64,000 nt of DNA from Shinella sp. UYSO24. GTDB lineage: Bacteria > Pseudomonadota > Alphaproteobacteria > Rhizobiales > Rhizobiaceae. Shown piece by piece: positions 11,388 to 21,607 of the stretch. Both the position numbers and the translations under genes were made by a program. The stretch covers positions 205,087 to 269,086 of the forward strand of contig CABHNZ010000009.1 of NCBI GenBank assembly GCA_902167985.1, written 5' to 3'. The notes beneath the pieces are model-generated. The model was not told the DNA's origin, did no database searches, and saw only the letters and a program-made list of their open reading frames with translations. The first letter of the stretch is position 1. Each line of letters starts with the position of its first letter.

Positions 11388-13315
11388 TCAAAATGCCTGG
11401 CCGATGCCAGCGTAGATCCCAAAGCTCGTGCCGCCGTCATACTTTTGCAGCGGAACGGCAACATCCAGTCTGAGCGGTCCGAATGGCGTTGCATACCTGA
11501 TCCCTATGCCCGCGCCGGCGCGTATATCAGAGAAATCAGGCGTGATTTCGGTCGAAACCGACCCGACGTCAAGAAAAGGCACGATACCGAAATTCTCTGA
11601 CATTTTTACGCGGACTTCGAAAGAGGCCAGCGCATAGGAGCGGCCGCCAAGCGCTTCATTTTCATCATTGTATGGCGAAATTTCGCGATAGGAATAACCG
11701 CGCACCGAGCCGCCGCCGCCGGCAAAGAAACGGCGGGTGACGGGAATGTCGGAAAGCTCGCTTCCGCCGATCACGCTGCCGGCCGCAATCTGCGCCGCAA
11801 GCACGACGTTATCTTCCGCGCCGAGCGCCTTGTAGCCGGAGAGAGAGCCCTCGAAAGACGAGAAAATCGTGCCGCGCATGGCCTCGTAGCTGGGCTTCAC
11901 GGAGAAGGTCGCGTGGTAGCCCTTGGTCGGGTCCAGCTTGTTGTCGCGCGTGTCGCGATCAAAGCTCACCGGCAGGCTGAATGTCAGGTAGTCATTGGTG
12001 CCGAAAGCGTCGTCGGCGCGGATATAGGCGATCTCGCCGCCTGCCTTCAGCTTGTCGGTCTCGTTCAGTTCGTAGGCGATGCCAGCCGAATAGGTGATCG
12101 ACTGCGCCTGATAGGTATCGGGCGATTCGCTCTTGGCAATCAGGCTGGTCTCGAATGTCGCCTGCGGCACGTAGATGCCGGGCTTGGTGAAGGTGATGCC
12201 CGCCGAATAGTCGAAATCCGTCGGATCAACGGAATCGACGCCGGATACGGAGCCTTCGATGCGCAGCGATTCGGCCTGGCCGAAAAGATTGCGGTGGCCC
12301 CAATAGCCCTTGAGGCCCGCGCCATCGAGCGAGGAATAATCGGCGCCGATGCCGAAATAGCGGAATTTTCCTTCGGAGACCTCGATTGCCAGCGGCAGCG
12401 AGCCATCCGGCGCCAGCGCATCGGACTCCTTGATATTGATCGAGGAGAAGACGCCGAGCTGGCGCATCCGGTCGGCGGCCTTTTTCAGCTGCTCGGGCGA
12501 ATATTGCTGATGCTGGTCGAGGCGGGAATAGCGCTTGATGAAGGCCGGATCGACGGCGCGCGCGCCCTTGACCGTCACCTCGCCAAAGGGCGCCACAGGC
12601 CGCCGGTTGCCGAGATGGTGATATCGACCGTGTCTGTGCGATGATCGGCGACGACCTGGCGCTGGCCGAGCTTGGCAAGCGGCCGGCCTTCCTTCTTCAG
12701 GTCGTTGACCATGGTTTCGCTCGCCTTGAGGATGACGCGCGAGCCGGCATCTCCGCCGGGCACCAGATCGTATTTGCCGGCATCGAAACGGGCGAGATCA
12801 CCTTCGAGGCGGACCTTGCCGACGGTGAATTTCGGGCCGGGATCGATGCGGATATCAACCGGCACGGGGGTGTTGTGGCTAAAGGTCGGTGTCGGCGGCA
12901 GGCTGTCGATATCCGTGCCGGCAATCGAGATATGCACGACGCCGCCGTAACGGGCCTCCTCATAGAGGATGGCGACCAGCCGCTCGCGGTCTTCGCGCGC
13001 CTTGATGACAACGCCGAGATCACCGGAGACGGGTTGTTTGGCGTCGGACATCAATGCGGAGGCATCGGAAAGCCGGCTCTTCAGATCCTTGTCGGCATTG
13101 CCGGTCTCGATCGTCGGCTTGTAATTGACGGGGTTGATGACCTCGGCGGTGTCATCGTCGCTGCCCCAGAGCTTGATGCCGAAAAGACTGAACGCTTCCG
13201 CGCGTTCGGCAAGCACCGGCGAAAGCAGCAAGGCGGCTGCCATCACAGCGACGGAGCCTCTCCGCCGACGGCCAGTCTTCCTGTCCCGCCTCATGTCTTC
13301 TCGCCGCATACGCAA
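11388..13315 (-). CDS. tamA: Outer-membrane assembly protein TamA (BamA/Omp85 family, one frameshift)
   Basis: TamA is an Omp85-family outer-membrane barrel with N-terminal POTRA domains and is the partner of TamB. The repaired product is about 642 residues. It has a basic N terminus and signal peptide (ending near AERAEA), POTRA repeats (about 80-300), then a 16-strand barrel with the Omp85 motif FFAGGGGSVRGYSYREISP and a terminal aromatic strand ending GIGQAF. A one-base loss at about 12598-12603, between the POTRA stretch TDTVDITISATGG and GEVTVKGARAVDPAFIKRYS, splits it into two frames. An alternative ATG at 13294 is possible. It is cotranscribed with tamB immediately downstream. Confidence 0.93.
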
Positions 13316-13481
13316 ACTTTACAGCCGACCGTCCGTGTTGCCCTGCCCTGGCCCTTGCGTATCTCTGTACCTGCAAAAGCCGGATGGGGGTACCCCTTTT
13401 GCGCAATTCATCGGCGCGGGGTGGAATTAATGGCTCCGAACAGGGGTTCAGAGCCACATTTCGTTGATATCCGAGAGGTTA

Positions 13482-13751
13482 TCAGTAGCCGCTGCGCGGG
13501 CAGTCATCGATATAACGGCGGCCGTAATGGTCGCGGTAATAGCACTGGCCGGGCTGTTCCTGCACCGAGCCGATCAAGGCGCCCGAGACGCCGCCGACAG
13601 CGGCACCGACTGCTGCGCCACGGACATTGCCGGTGACTGCGCCGCCGATGATGGCGCCGGAGGCCGCGCCGATGCCGGCACCCCGTTCCGTCGGGCTGCA
13701 GCTCGCAAGCGCCGCGCCGGCGAGCATAAGGATCAGGGCCTTCTTCATCAT
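13482..13751 (-). CDS. Small glycine-zipper lipoprotein
   Basis: This 89-residue protein begins with a lipoprotein signal peptide (MMKKALILMLAGAALASC, lipobox LASC) and then contains a glycine-zipper region with GxxxG-type spacing (GAGIGAASGAIIGGAVTG and GAAVGGVSGALIG). It ends in a Tyr/Arg/Cys-rich tail. Such proteins are common lipid-anchored envelope components of rhizobia, but their function is not known. I chose the ATG at 13751 because GAGGA lies seven bases upstream; the longer frame to 13796 would place a charged stretch before the signal peptide. It is divergent from hemA, and the intergenic region holds an FNR/FixK-type box. Confidence 0.75.
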   Translation of the reverse strand: MMKKALILMLAGAALASCSPTERGAGIGAASGAIIGGAVTGNVRGAAVGAAVGGVSGALIGSVQEQPGQCYYRDHYGRRYIDDCPRSGY

Positions 13752-13860
13752 GTCGTTCCTCGTATCTGTTTCGCGTTGGTCCATGTCATCCGTCATGGCG
13801 CCAAGATGTCGACCGTTTTTTAGCCAGTTCGCACTACCACCGATTAAAACCGTCTAAAAT

Positions 13861-13874
13861 TTGACCCCGATCAA
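13861..13874. promoter_or_regulatory. FNR/FixK-type anaerobox upstream of hemA
   Basis: The site reads TTGAC-CCCG-ATCAA. It fits the FNR/FixK consensus TTGAY-N4-RTCAA and differs from the perfect TTGAT-N4-ATCAA palindrome at one base. Its centre is about 152 bases upstream of the hemA ATG, compatible with class II activation of a promoter about 110 bases before the start. It is also 110 bases from the start of the divergent lipoprotein gene, so either gene could be the target. Confidence 0.7.
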
Positions 13875-14019
13875 TTTTCACATCTTCGGGATCGACTAAC
13901 GATTTTAGTTGGAATGATTCCAGAAAAGGGCCTATTGCCGCAGGCATCAATAATCTGATGAAAAGAGTTGACGAAGGGCGTGTCCGGGCAGATTACCGAG
14001 ACAAGTTCTGAGGTGTAAG

Positions 14020-15234
14020 ATGGATTTCGAGGCATTTTTCAAGAGCGAACTGGACAGTCTTCATCAGGAAGGCCGCTACCGAGTGTTCGCCGATCTCGAG
14101 CGGCATCGCGGTCAGTTTCCGCGCGCCACCCGACACACAGCCGAAGGAAAACGGGACGTAACCGTCTGGTGTTCCAACGACTATCTGGGCATGGGCCAGC
14201 ACCCTGCCGTGATTGCCGCCATGCATGAGGCGATCGATCACTGTGGCGCGGGTGCGGGAGGCACCCGGAATATTTCTGGTACCAACCATTACCACGTCCT
14301 GCTGGAGCAGGAACTTGCCGACCTGCATGGCAAGGAAGCCGGCCTGATCTTCAATTCCGGCTATATGTCGAACTGGGCGGCCCTTGGCACGCTCGGCCAG
14401 AAGATCCCCGGCCTGATCATCTTCTCCGACGCGCTCAACCACGCCTCGATGATCGAAGGCATCCGCCACGGCAAGTGCGAGCGGGTGATCTGGAAGCATA
14501 ACGATCTCAACGATCTCGAAGCCAAGCTCGCCGCTGCCGATCCGAATGCGCCGAAGCTGATCGCCTTCGAGAGCGTCTATTCGATGGATGGCGATATCGC
14601 GCCGATCAAGGAGATCTGCGATCTCGCCGACAAGTTCGGCGCTATGACCTATCTCGATGAAGTGCACGCCGTCGGCATGTACGGCCCGCGCGGCGGCGGC
14701 ATTGCCGAACGCGAAGGCCTGATGGATCGCGTGACGATCATCGAAGGCACGCTCGGCAAGGCTTTTGGCGTGATGGGCGGCTATATCACGGCCTCCACGG
14801 CGCTTTGCGATTTCGTCCGCTCCTATGCTTCGGGCTTCATCTTCACCACCGCGCTGCCGCCGACGCTGGCTGCCGGTGCGATCGCCTCGATCCAGCACCT
14901 GAAGGCAAGCCCGTTCGAGCGCGTGCGCCATCAGGACCGGGTAAAGAAACTGCGTTCGGCGCTCGATCAGGCGGGCATTCCGCATATGCCGAACCCGAGC
15001 CATATCGTGCCGGTCATGGTTGGCGATGCCGCCAAGTGCAAGTGGATCTCCGATCTCCTGCTCGACAGCTACGACATCTATGTGCAGCCGATCAACTACC
15101 CGACCGTGCCGCGCAAGACCGAACGCCTGCGCATCACCCCGACGCCGCTGCATACGGATGCCGATATCGACCATCTCGTCGGCTCGCTGCATCAGCTGTG
15201 GTCACGTTGCGCGCTCGCCCGCGCCGTCGCCTGA
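14020..15234 (+). CDS. hemA: 5-aminolevulinate synthase
   Basis: HemA condenses glycine and succinyl-CoA to 5-aminolevulinate, the first step of haem and corrin synthesis by the Shemin pathway used in alphaproteobacteria. The 404-residue product is a complete class II PLP aminotransferase-fold enzyme. It shows [29 protein letters not shown], the PLP-contacting [12 protein letters not shown] and the Schiff-base lysine Lys247 in [13 protein letters not shown]. The ATG at 14020 gives the standard [12 protein letters not shown] start. An FNR/FixK box lies upstream and a strong terminator follows. A supply of haem would serve the FixL-type haem sensor 5 kb away and high-affinity respiration. Intact. 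Confidence 0.98.
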   Translation: MDFEAFFKSELDSLHQEGRYRVFADLERHRGQFPRATRHTAEGKRDVTVWCSNDYLGMGQHPAVIAAMHEAIDHCGAGAGGTRNISGTNHYHVLLEQELADLHGKEAGLIFNSGYMSNWAALGTLGQKIPGLIIFSDALNHASMIEGIRHGKCERVIWKHNDLNDLEAKLAAADPNAPKLIAFESVYSMDGDIAPIKEICDLADKFGAMTYLDEVHAVGMYGPRGGGIAEREGLMDRVTIIEGTLGKAFGVMGGYITASTALCDFVRSYASGFIFTTALPPTLAAGAIASIQHLKASPFERVRHQDRVKKLRSALDQAGIPHMPNPSHIVPVMVGDAAKCKWISDLLLDSYDIYVQPINYPTVPRKTERLRITPTPLHTDADIDHLVGSLHQLWSRCALARAVA

Positions 15235-15260
15235 CGGTTTTTGCAGTGCTTTGAATACAG

Positions 15261-15289
15261 AAATGGCCGCGAAAGCGGCCATTTTTTTG
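15261..15289 (+). terminator. Intrinsic terminator of hemA
   Basis: A perfect 10-bp stem (15261-15270 with 15275-15284) with a GAAA tetraloop is followed by a T run, 27 bases after the hemA stop. It sits between convergent hemA and dxr and mainly serves hemA, because the opposite strand lacks a good T tract. Confidence 0.93.
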
Positions 15290-15309
15290 TTTGCGATATC
15301 ATCAGCAGC

Positions 15310-16495
15310 TCAGGCCGCCAATTCCCGTTTGCCGATGACGGCGGAGGCAACCCGGCGGGCTTCGGCGTCGGCGGCAAAGACGTCGCCCATCACGGTCGCA
15401 GCGGGGATGGCGATCAGATCATCCATCACCTGTTCGACGATATCGGCCATGTCGAGGAAGCCGATGCGCTTGTTACAGAAGGCATGGAAGGCGGTTTCTT
15501 CTGCCGCATTCATGATCGCGCCCTGCACGCCGCCGCGTTGCATGGCGGTGCGCGCCAGCCGCAGGGCCGGGAAGCGGATCTCGTCCGGCGCCTCGAAATC
15601 GAGCCGTGCGAGTTTTGCGAAATCCAGCCGTTCGACGGCAAGCTTCGGGCGGTCGGGGTAGGTCAGCGCGTAGCCGATCGCGGTTCGCATATCCGGGCAG
15701 CCGAGCTGGGCCAGAACCGAGCCATCCTGATAGCCGACCATCGAATGGATGACCGATTGCGGATGGACGATGACCTCGATCTGTTCGGGTGCGACGTCGA
15801 ACAGGTGCTTTGCCTCGATCATTTCGAGCGCCTTGTTGAACATTGAGGCGCTGCCGATCGAGATCTTCAGGCCCATCGACCAGTTGGGATGGGCGCGGGC
15901 AATCTCTGCCGTCACACCTGCCATCTGTTCGCGCGTCCAGGTGCGGAAGGGGCCGCCCGATGCCGTCAGCACGATGCGCTCGACGGCGTGGTGCTGGTCG
16001 TCTTCCAGCGACTGGAAGATTGCGGAATGCTCGCTATCGACCGGGATCAGCCGACCGCCGCCGTCCTTGACGGCCTGAACGAAGAGATCGCCGGCCGACA
16101 CAAGGCATTCCTTGTTGGCAAGCGCGATATCGGCGCCGCGGCTTGCAGCGGCAAGCGTCGGGGCAAGGCCTGCCGTGCCGACGATCGCCGCCATCACCCA
16201 GCCCGCCTCACGGGATGCCGCCTCGGTGAGTGCCGCGCGGCCTGCCGCAACCTCTATGCCGGTGCCGGCAAGCGCGTCCTTCAAGTCACTGTAACGGTTC
16301 TCGTCGCGGTGACGGCGAGCCTTGCGCCGCATTCGACGCCTGTTCGGCAAGAAGGGCGATATTGCTGTTGCCGGTGATGGCCACCACGTCGAAGCGATCG
16401 CGACCGCCGAGCTGTCTGATGACATCGACCGTGTTGACGCCGATCGAACCGGTGGAACCCAGGATGCTGACTGTACGCTTGCCGGTATCGGCCAT
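15310..16495 (-). CDS. dxr: 1-deoxy-D-xylulose 5-phosphate reductoisomerase (two frameshifts)
   Basis: DXR makes 2-C-methyl-D-erythritol 4-phosphate, the committed step of the MEP isoprenoid pathway, and is normally essential. The repaired length is 395 residues. The N terminus has the NADPH-binding motif [15 protein letters not shown]. Later motifs are [42 protein letters not shown] (catalytic loop), [22 protein letters not shown] and [18 protein letters not shown]. One-base losses at about 16321-16327 and 16301-16308 move the frame twice; the intervening peptide RLAVTA fits the family. I chose the ATG at 16495 (MADTGKR), which has GGAA eight bases upstream; 16507 is an alternative. It is convergent with hemA. 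Confidence 0.93.
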
Positions 16496-16629
16496 GGTAT
16501 TTTCCATTCCAAAAGTCTGCCCGTGGTCTACAAGCGAAAGCGACCGCTCACAAGAGCGGGGTTGTATTCCAAGCCCTTTTGGCCATGTGCCAGATTGCGG
16601 CAAAGATATTCGGCAGGCAGGAGATGGCG

Positions 16630-17855
16630 ATGGGTGACGGGCGCGAACTGACGACGACATGCGTGATCGCAGGTGCCGGTCCGGCCGGGCTGATGCTCGG
16701 CTATCTTCTGGCGCGTGCCGGCGTGCCGGTGACTGTCGTCGAAAAGCACGGCGATTTCCTGCGCGATTTTCGCGGCGATACGATCCATCCCTCGACATTG
16801 GAGGTGATGGAGGAACTCGGCCTCATCGACCGGTTTCTCGCACTGCCCCATACGCGGGCGCCAAAACTGACGGCGCAAATGGGCGGCCAGACGATCACCA
16901 TGGCGGATTTTTCCCGCCTGCCGGTCAAGCACCGTTTCATCGCCTTCATGCCGCAATGGGACTTTCTGAATTTTCTGGCGGCGGAGGCGGCGCGCTATCC
17001 GCATTTCCGGCTGATCATGAATGCCAAGGTGACAGGCCTGATCGAAGCGCCGCAGGGTCTCGGCGGGCTTGTTGTCGAGACGCAGGAGGGGCCGCTTGCG
17101 ATCCGCTCGAGGCTGGTCGTCGGGGCCGATGGGCGCAATTCCATCGTGCGGGAGAAGGCCGGGCTCAGCGTCGAAAGTTTTGGCAGCCCAAGCGAAGTGG
17201 TCTGGATGAAGCTTTCGAAACAGGCAGGTGATCCGAACGAGGTGATGGGGCATGCCGGCCCGAGGCAGGGTTTCGTGCTGATCGATCGCGGCGATTACTG
17301 GCAATGCGGCTATGTGGTGCGCGGCACGACGTTTGCCGAGATCAAGGCGAAGGGGATTAAAGCCTTCCGGCAGATGGTGGCGGATGTTTCGCCGCTGCCG
17401 TCTTCGAGGGTGGAGGAAGTCGTCACGTTCGACGATACGAGCCTTTTGACGGTCAGGATCGACCGCTTGCAAAGTGGTGGCGGCCGGGGCTGATCTGCAT
17501 CGGCGATGCGGCGCATGCGATGTCGCCGATCGGCGGTGTCGGCGTCAATCTGGCCATTCAGGATGCGGTGGCGACGGCCAATATTCTAGGCCGGCCGCTG
17601 CGGGAGGGCAGGCTTTCCGATGAGGATCTTGCCGCCGTCGAGAAGCGCCGGCTCTTCCCGACGAAGGCGACGCAGAAGCTGCAATTGATGATGCGCTCCA
17701 GCCGCAGGACGGATCAGGCCGATGCGGCCAAGCGCAAAGGGCCGCCGGCCTTCATTCGCGGCATTGCCCGCTGGCCGGTTCTTGCGCATCTCGCCGGGCG
17801 GCTGATGGGGCTCGGGTTTCGCATGGAGCATGTGCGGATCGACCGTAAGAGCTGA
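16630..17855 (+). CDS. FAD-dependent aromatic monooxygenase-like protein (one frameshift)
   Basis: This is a class A flavoprotein monooxygenase of the PHBH/UbiH superfamily, about 408 residues after repair. It shows the FAD-binding GxGxxG segment ([20 protein letters not shown]), the DG motif in [13 protein letters not shown], and the second FAD motif [23 protein letters not shown] one-base loss at about 17470-17474 splits the protein just before the GD motif. AGGAG (16619-16623) supports the ATG at 16630. The substrate cannot be read from the sequence; the fold is used for ubiquinone, aromatic and antibiotic hydroxylations. It converges on fxkR with a 25-base gap. It is an oxygen-consuming enzyme next to an oxygen-sensing cassette, but I see no direct regulatory link. 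Confidence 0.85.
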
Positions 17856-17880
17856 TGGTAGTCGCTGACGGATAGCCAGC

Positions 17881-18618
17881 CTATGCGTCGATCTTGCCGG
17901 TGAAGACATAACCGACGCCGCGAACGGCCTTGATCAGCTGCGGGTGCTTGGCATCCGCCTCGATCTTGCGACGCAGCCGGACGATCTGCGCGTCGATCGT
18001 GCGGTCGAAGGCCTCCAGATGCCGGCCGCGGGTGACATCCATCAGGAAATCGCGGGTCATCACCCGGCCCGGATGATCGATGAAGGCGCAGAGCATTTCG
18101 AATTCGCCGGTGGTCAGCTCGACCTCGACATCGTCGGGGTTCTTCAACTGCCGGCGGGCGCGATCCAGATGCCAGCCTTCGAAGCGGATCGTGGCGCTGC
18201 CGGTCTCGGCCGGTGGCGGGGTTATCGGCGCCTTCGGCTGGCGGCGGCGCAGGATGGATTTCAGCCGCGCGTGAACCTCACGCAGGTGAAACGGCTTGGC
18301 GATGTAATCATCGGCGCCCAGTTCGATGCCGATGATACGGTCGAGAACGTCGTCGCGGCCGGTCAGCATGATGATCGGGATATCGGATGTGGCGCGCACT
18401 TCCCGCGCCAGATCGAAACCATCCTGCCCGCCGGGCAAAGAGAGATCGAGCAGGATGATATCGACAGAATTTGCCCGCAGCCCGGCGCGCATGCCGGCCC
18501 CGTCTGCGACGGCCGTCACTTTGTAACCTTCGTCCTCGAAATAGCGCATCAGCATCTGCCGGATACGGGGATCGTCATCGACGACGAGGATATGCGGGGT
18601 GTCTTCGGGCAAAGTCAT
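17881..18618 (-). CDS. fxkR: OmpR-family response regulator, FxkR-like
   Basis: This is a 245-residue two-domain response regulator. The receiver domain carries the acidic pocket VVDDD, the phospho-acceptor Asp58 in ILLDLSLPGG and the conserved Lys in YIAKPFH. It is followed by an OmpR/PhoB winged-helix domain (VELTTGEFEMLCAFIDHPGRV and the terminal VRGVGYVF). It is divergent from a FixK-type gene followed by a hybrid FixL. In Rhizobium etli this is the arrangement of FxkR, the regulator linking hFixL to fixK through a K-box. A K-box-like element lies 18 bases upstream of this start. The assignment rests on context plus domain type; a generic PhoB-like regulator is the alternative. Intact. 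Confidence 0.8.
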   Translation of the reverse strand: MTLPEDTPHILVVDDDPRIRQMLMRYFEDEGYKVTAVADGAGMRAGLRANSVDIILLDLSLPGGQDGFDLAREVRATSDIPIIMLTGRDDVLDRIIGIELGADDYIAKPFHLREVHARLKSILRRRQPKAPITPPPAETGSATIRFEGWHLDRARRQLKNPDDVEVELTTGEFEMLCAFIDHPGRVMTRDFLMDVTRGRHLEAFDRTIDAQIVRLRRKIEADAKHPQLIKAVRGVGYVFTGKIDA

Positions 18619-18635
18619 TTGCGAGCGTGGGGCCT

Positions 18636-18651
18636 GTTACAAACTGTCACC
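18636..18651. promoter_or_regulatory. K-box-like FxkR operator in the fxkR-fixK intergenic region
   Basis: The site reads GTTACA-AACT-GTCACC. It matches the GTTACA-N4-GTTACA K-box described for FxkR at fixK promoters in Rhizobium etli, with a perfect first half and 4/6 in the second. It lies 86 bases upstream of the fixK ATG and 18 bases upstream of the fxkR start, so it could serve activation of fixK and feedback on fxkR. Confidence 0.65.
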
Positions 18652-18736
18652 AAATCGAACCGTGTTTAACACTGGTAGCATTCGCCCGTTACGTGTTCCG
18701 GGTCAATTGTCCCCAGAGCATTGGAGACCCCCGGAC

Positions 18737-19471
18737 ATGTTTCTCACCAGCCATCGCCGCGATCATCATCTTGCCGGCGCCGTCCTGTTCGATGCGCCGG
18801 AAACGCTGTCGGACGTTTTCTGCGCCAGCCTGCCGAACATCTGGCCGGCGGCCAGTCGCTGTTCTTCGAGGGGGACGAGGCGCGGCATGTGTTCGAGGTG
18901 ACGGAAGGTTCGCTTCGGGTTTTCCGCATCATTGCCGATGGCAGGCGGGTGATCACCGGTTTTGCCCATCAGGGCGATGTGGTGGGTGTATCGCTGCGCA
19001 GCGCTATCCCTATAGCGCCGAGGCGATCTGCGAGACGCGGGTGCGGCGGCTTTCGCGCGCTCCTTCGATGCGGTTACGCAGGAAAACGAGGCGCTGCGCA
19101 ATCAGGTCTTTGCCCGGCTCTGCGACGAGATGGCGGCGGCGCAGGACCAGATGGTGCTTCTCTCCTCCAAGACCGCCGAGGAGCGGCTTTGCACCTTTCT
19201 TCTGAAGCATATGAAGCGCACTCTTGCCACGCAGGCCCTTCAGCCGGTGCTCGACATTCCGATGACACGGCTCGACATGGGCGATTATCTCGGGCTGACG
19301 ATCGAGACGGTGTCGCGCACGATCAGCAAGCTGATTGCCCGCGGGGTGATCTCGCCGGTCGGGCGGCATGCGATCCGGGTCAACAATCCGTCGCTGCTTG
19401 CACAAATGGCCGGAGACGGCGATGAATGCGAAGATCAGCGCCGGCTTGTCGCGGGTGGCCGACGCCACTGA
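18737..19471 (+). CDS. fixK: Crp/Fnr-family regulator, FixK type (three frameshifts)
   Basis: This is a transcription factor that would activate microaerobic genes at TTGAT-N4-ATCAA boxes. The repaired length is about 245 residues. It has a cyclic-nucleotide-binding-like beta-roll (GGQSLFFEGDEARHVFEVTEG, ADGRRVITGF), a dimerisation helix (about 120-170) and a C-terminal helix-turn-helix with the recognition stretch LGLTIETVSRTISKLIARG. The N terminus lacks the cysteine cluster of Fnr/FnrN, so it should not sense oxygen itself, as for FixK. One-base losses at about 18831-18836, 18997-19001 and 19055-19062 scramble the N-terminal two thirds; the last 110 residues are clean. It lies between the K-box and fixL. 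Confidence 0.85.
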
Positions 19472-19549
19472 GATGAGGCGCCTTCAAGACGAAGCCGCCA
19501 TGATGGTGGCAATGAAACGTGTCGGCCCTGGCCGGTAACTGGAATGCAG

Positions 19550-21541
19550 ATGGACAGAATTTCCGATCCGGCGACTGACCCGCAAAGGGGGAACTCTCAG
19601 AGTGGCGATCTTCAGAGTGACGGTCTGCAGGGCGAACTCTCCGCCGTCACGCGCCTGCTCGATGATGCCACTCTTGTCGTCCATGGCATGGATGGGGTGA
19701 TCACGCGCTGGACCTCCGGCTGCGAGCGGCTTTACGGGTGGAGCCGTGACGAGGCTGTCGGGCAGGTCATCCACGATCTTTTGAAGACGCAGTTTCCCGA
19801 GCCGCTTGCGGCAATCCGCGAGCATGTGCTTGCCCATCGCGCCTGGGAAGGCGAGGTTTCGCATCGCCGCAAGGATGGCGCCGTCATCATTGTCGCAACG
19901 CGCTGGGTCGTCGTCAGGGGCGAGGCCGAGGGGTCTGAGGCGGATGAGGCGGAACAGCCCGTCATCATCCAGACCAATATTGACGTGACCGAGATGAAGC
20001 GGGCGCAGGATGCGCTGGCCGCCCGCGAGGCGCATCTCAGTTCCATTCTCGACACCGTGCCCGAGGCCATGGTCGTCATCGATGATCGCGGCACGATTGC
20101 CTCGTTCAGCGCCGCTGCCGAGCGGCTGTTCGGTTATACGGCGGAGGAAGTGATCGGTCGCAATGTCTCGATCCTGATGCCGTCGCCGGATCATGAGGCG
20201 CATGACGGCTATCTTTCCCGCTACATGAACACGGGCGAGCGACGGATCATCGGCTATGGGCGCGTGGTCAGCGGCCAGCGCAAGGATCGCTCCGTCTTTC
20301 CGATGGAGCTTGCCGTCGGCGAGGCAGTGAGCGGCGGAAAGCGCATCTTTACCGGCTTCCTGCGCGATCTCACCAGCCGCCAGAGAATAGAGGAAGAGCT
20401 GCGGCAATCGCAGAAGATGGAAGCGATCGGCCAGCTGACCGGCGGGCTGGCGCATGACTTCAACAATCTGCTGACCGTCATCAGCGGCAATCTGGAAATG
20501 ATCGAGGACCGGCTCGACAATGCCAGGCTGCTGACGCTTCTCAAAGAGGCACAAGGGGCGGCGGATGACGGCGCAAAGCTGACCGGCCAGTTGCTGGCCT
20601 TCGGTCGCCGCCAGCCGCTCAATGCCAAGCTCGTCGATATCGGCCAGCTCGTCTCGAGCTTTTCCGAGCTTTTGCGGCGCACGGTGGGTGAGGCGATCGC
20701 CTTTCGCACCATCGTGTCGGGCGCAGCCAACGAGGCGCTGGTGGACGCTTCACAATTGCAGAATGCGCTTCTCAACCTCGTCATCAACGGACGCGATGCG
20801 ATGCCGCGCGGCGGCCGGCTGACGATCGAGATATCCCGTGCGGTGCTCGATGTGGATTATGCGCAGACCTATACGACGATGCGGACCGGCGATTACGTGC
20901 TGATTACCGTTACCGATACGGGCGGCGGCATGACGCCGGAGGTGAAGGAGAAGGCCTTCGAGCCCTTCTTCACCACCAAGGGGGCAGGGGCCGGAACCGG
21001 TCTCGGGCTCAGCATGGTCTATGGCTTTGCCCGGCAATCCGGCGGCAATGTGCAGATCTATAGCGAGCCGGGGCAGGGCACGAGCATCCGGATTTTTCTG
21101 CCTGCCGTTCACCGGGAAGAACGGGAGGGCCTGCCGACCGAAGAGATGCGTTCCGGGGCGCGGCTGCCGATGCCGGGCGGATCGGAGACCATTCTTGTTG
21201 CCGAAGACGATGCCCGCGTGCGGCGTGTCGCCGTCTCCCGGCTGGAGGATCTCGGCTACCGTGTGGTGGAGGCCGCCAATGGCGAGGAGGCGCTGGTGCA
21301 GCTTGCGAATCACGGGCATGTGGCGCTGCTTTTCACCGATGTGGTGATGCCCGGCGGGATGACCGGCGATGAACTGGCGGCCAGGGTGCGGGCGGTCCGG
21401 CCGGATATCAAGGTTCTTCTGACATCAGGCTATGCGGAGCCGGCGATTGCGGGGCGCGAGCTTGCCCAATCCGGCAGCTGGCTCAAAAAACCCTATACGG
21501 CGCGGGATCTGGCCGTGCGGCTGCGTGAATTGCTGGATTGA
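19550..21541 (+). CDS. fixL: Hybrid haem-PAS sensor histidine kinase, FixL type
   Basis: This is a soluble oxygen-sensing hybrid kinase. Residue numbers count from the ATG at 19544; I favour the ATG at 19550, which has GGA six bases upstream. A first PAS domain (about 35-150) precedes a FixL haem-PAS (about 165-280), containing [32 protein letters not shown], the expected proximal haem ligand His220 in AHDGYLSRY and the distal Arg240 in IIGYGR. The kinase core follows with His304 ([11 protein letters not shown]) and ATP-lid motifs ([26 protein letters not shown]). A C-terminal receiver has Asp599 ([11 protein letters not shown]) and Lys649. There are no membrane segments, unlike classical FixL but like hFixL of Rhizobium etli/leguminosarum. 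It is 78 bases downstream of fixK and ends at a terminator. Intact. Confidence 0.92.
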   Translation: MDRISDPATDPQRGNSQSGDLQSDGLQGELSAVTRLLDDATLVVHGMDGVITRWTSGCERLYGWSRDEAVGQVIHDLLKTQFPEPLAAIREHVLAHRAWEGEVSHRRKDGAVIIVATRWVVVRGEAEGSEADEAEQPVIIQTNIDVTEMKRAQDALAAREAHLSSILDTVPEAMVVIDDRGTIASFSAAAERLFGYTAEEVIGRNVSILMPSPDHEAHDGYLSRYMNTGERRIIGYGRVVSGQRKDRSVFPMELAVGEAVSGGKRIFTGFLRDLTSRQRIEEELRQSQKMEAIGQLTGGLAHDFNNLLTVISGNLEMIEDRLDNARLLTLLKEAQGAADDGAKLTGQLLAFGRRQPLNAKLVDIGQLVSSFSELLRRTVGEAIAFRTIVSGAANEALVDASQLQNALLNLVINGRDAMPRGGRLTIEISRAVLDVDYAQTYTTMRTGDYVLITVTDTGGGMTPEVKEKAFEPFFTTKGAGAGTGLGLSMVYGFARQSGGNVQIYSEPGQGTSIRIFLPAVHREEREGLPTEEMRSGARLPMPGGSETILVAEDDARVRRVAVSRLEDLGYRVVEAANGEEALVQLANHGHVALLFTDVVMPGGMTGDELAARVRAVRPDIKVLLTSGYAEPAIAGRELAQSGSWLKKPYTARDLAVRLRELLD

Positions 21542-21550
21542 TCAAACAGA

Positions 21551-21577
21551 AAGGCCGGCGAGATGCCGGCCTTTTCT
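21551..21577 (+). terminator. Intrinsic terminator of fixL
   Basis: A perfect 9-bp stem (21551-21559 with 21565-21573) with a five-base loop is followed by a T-rich tail, ten bases after the fixL stop. Confidence 0.85.
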
Positions 21578-21607
21578 CTTGAATTTCAGTAACAGCGTTG
21601 GCTGCAA

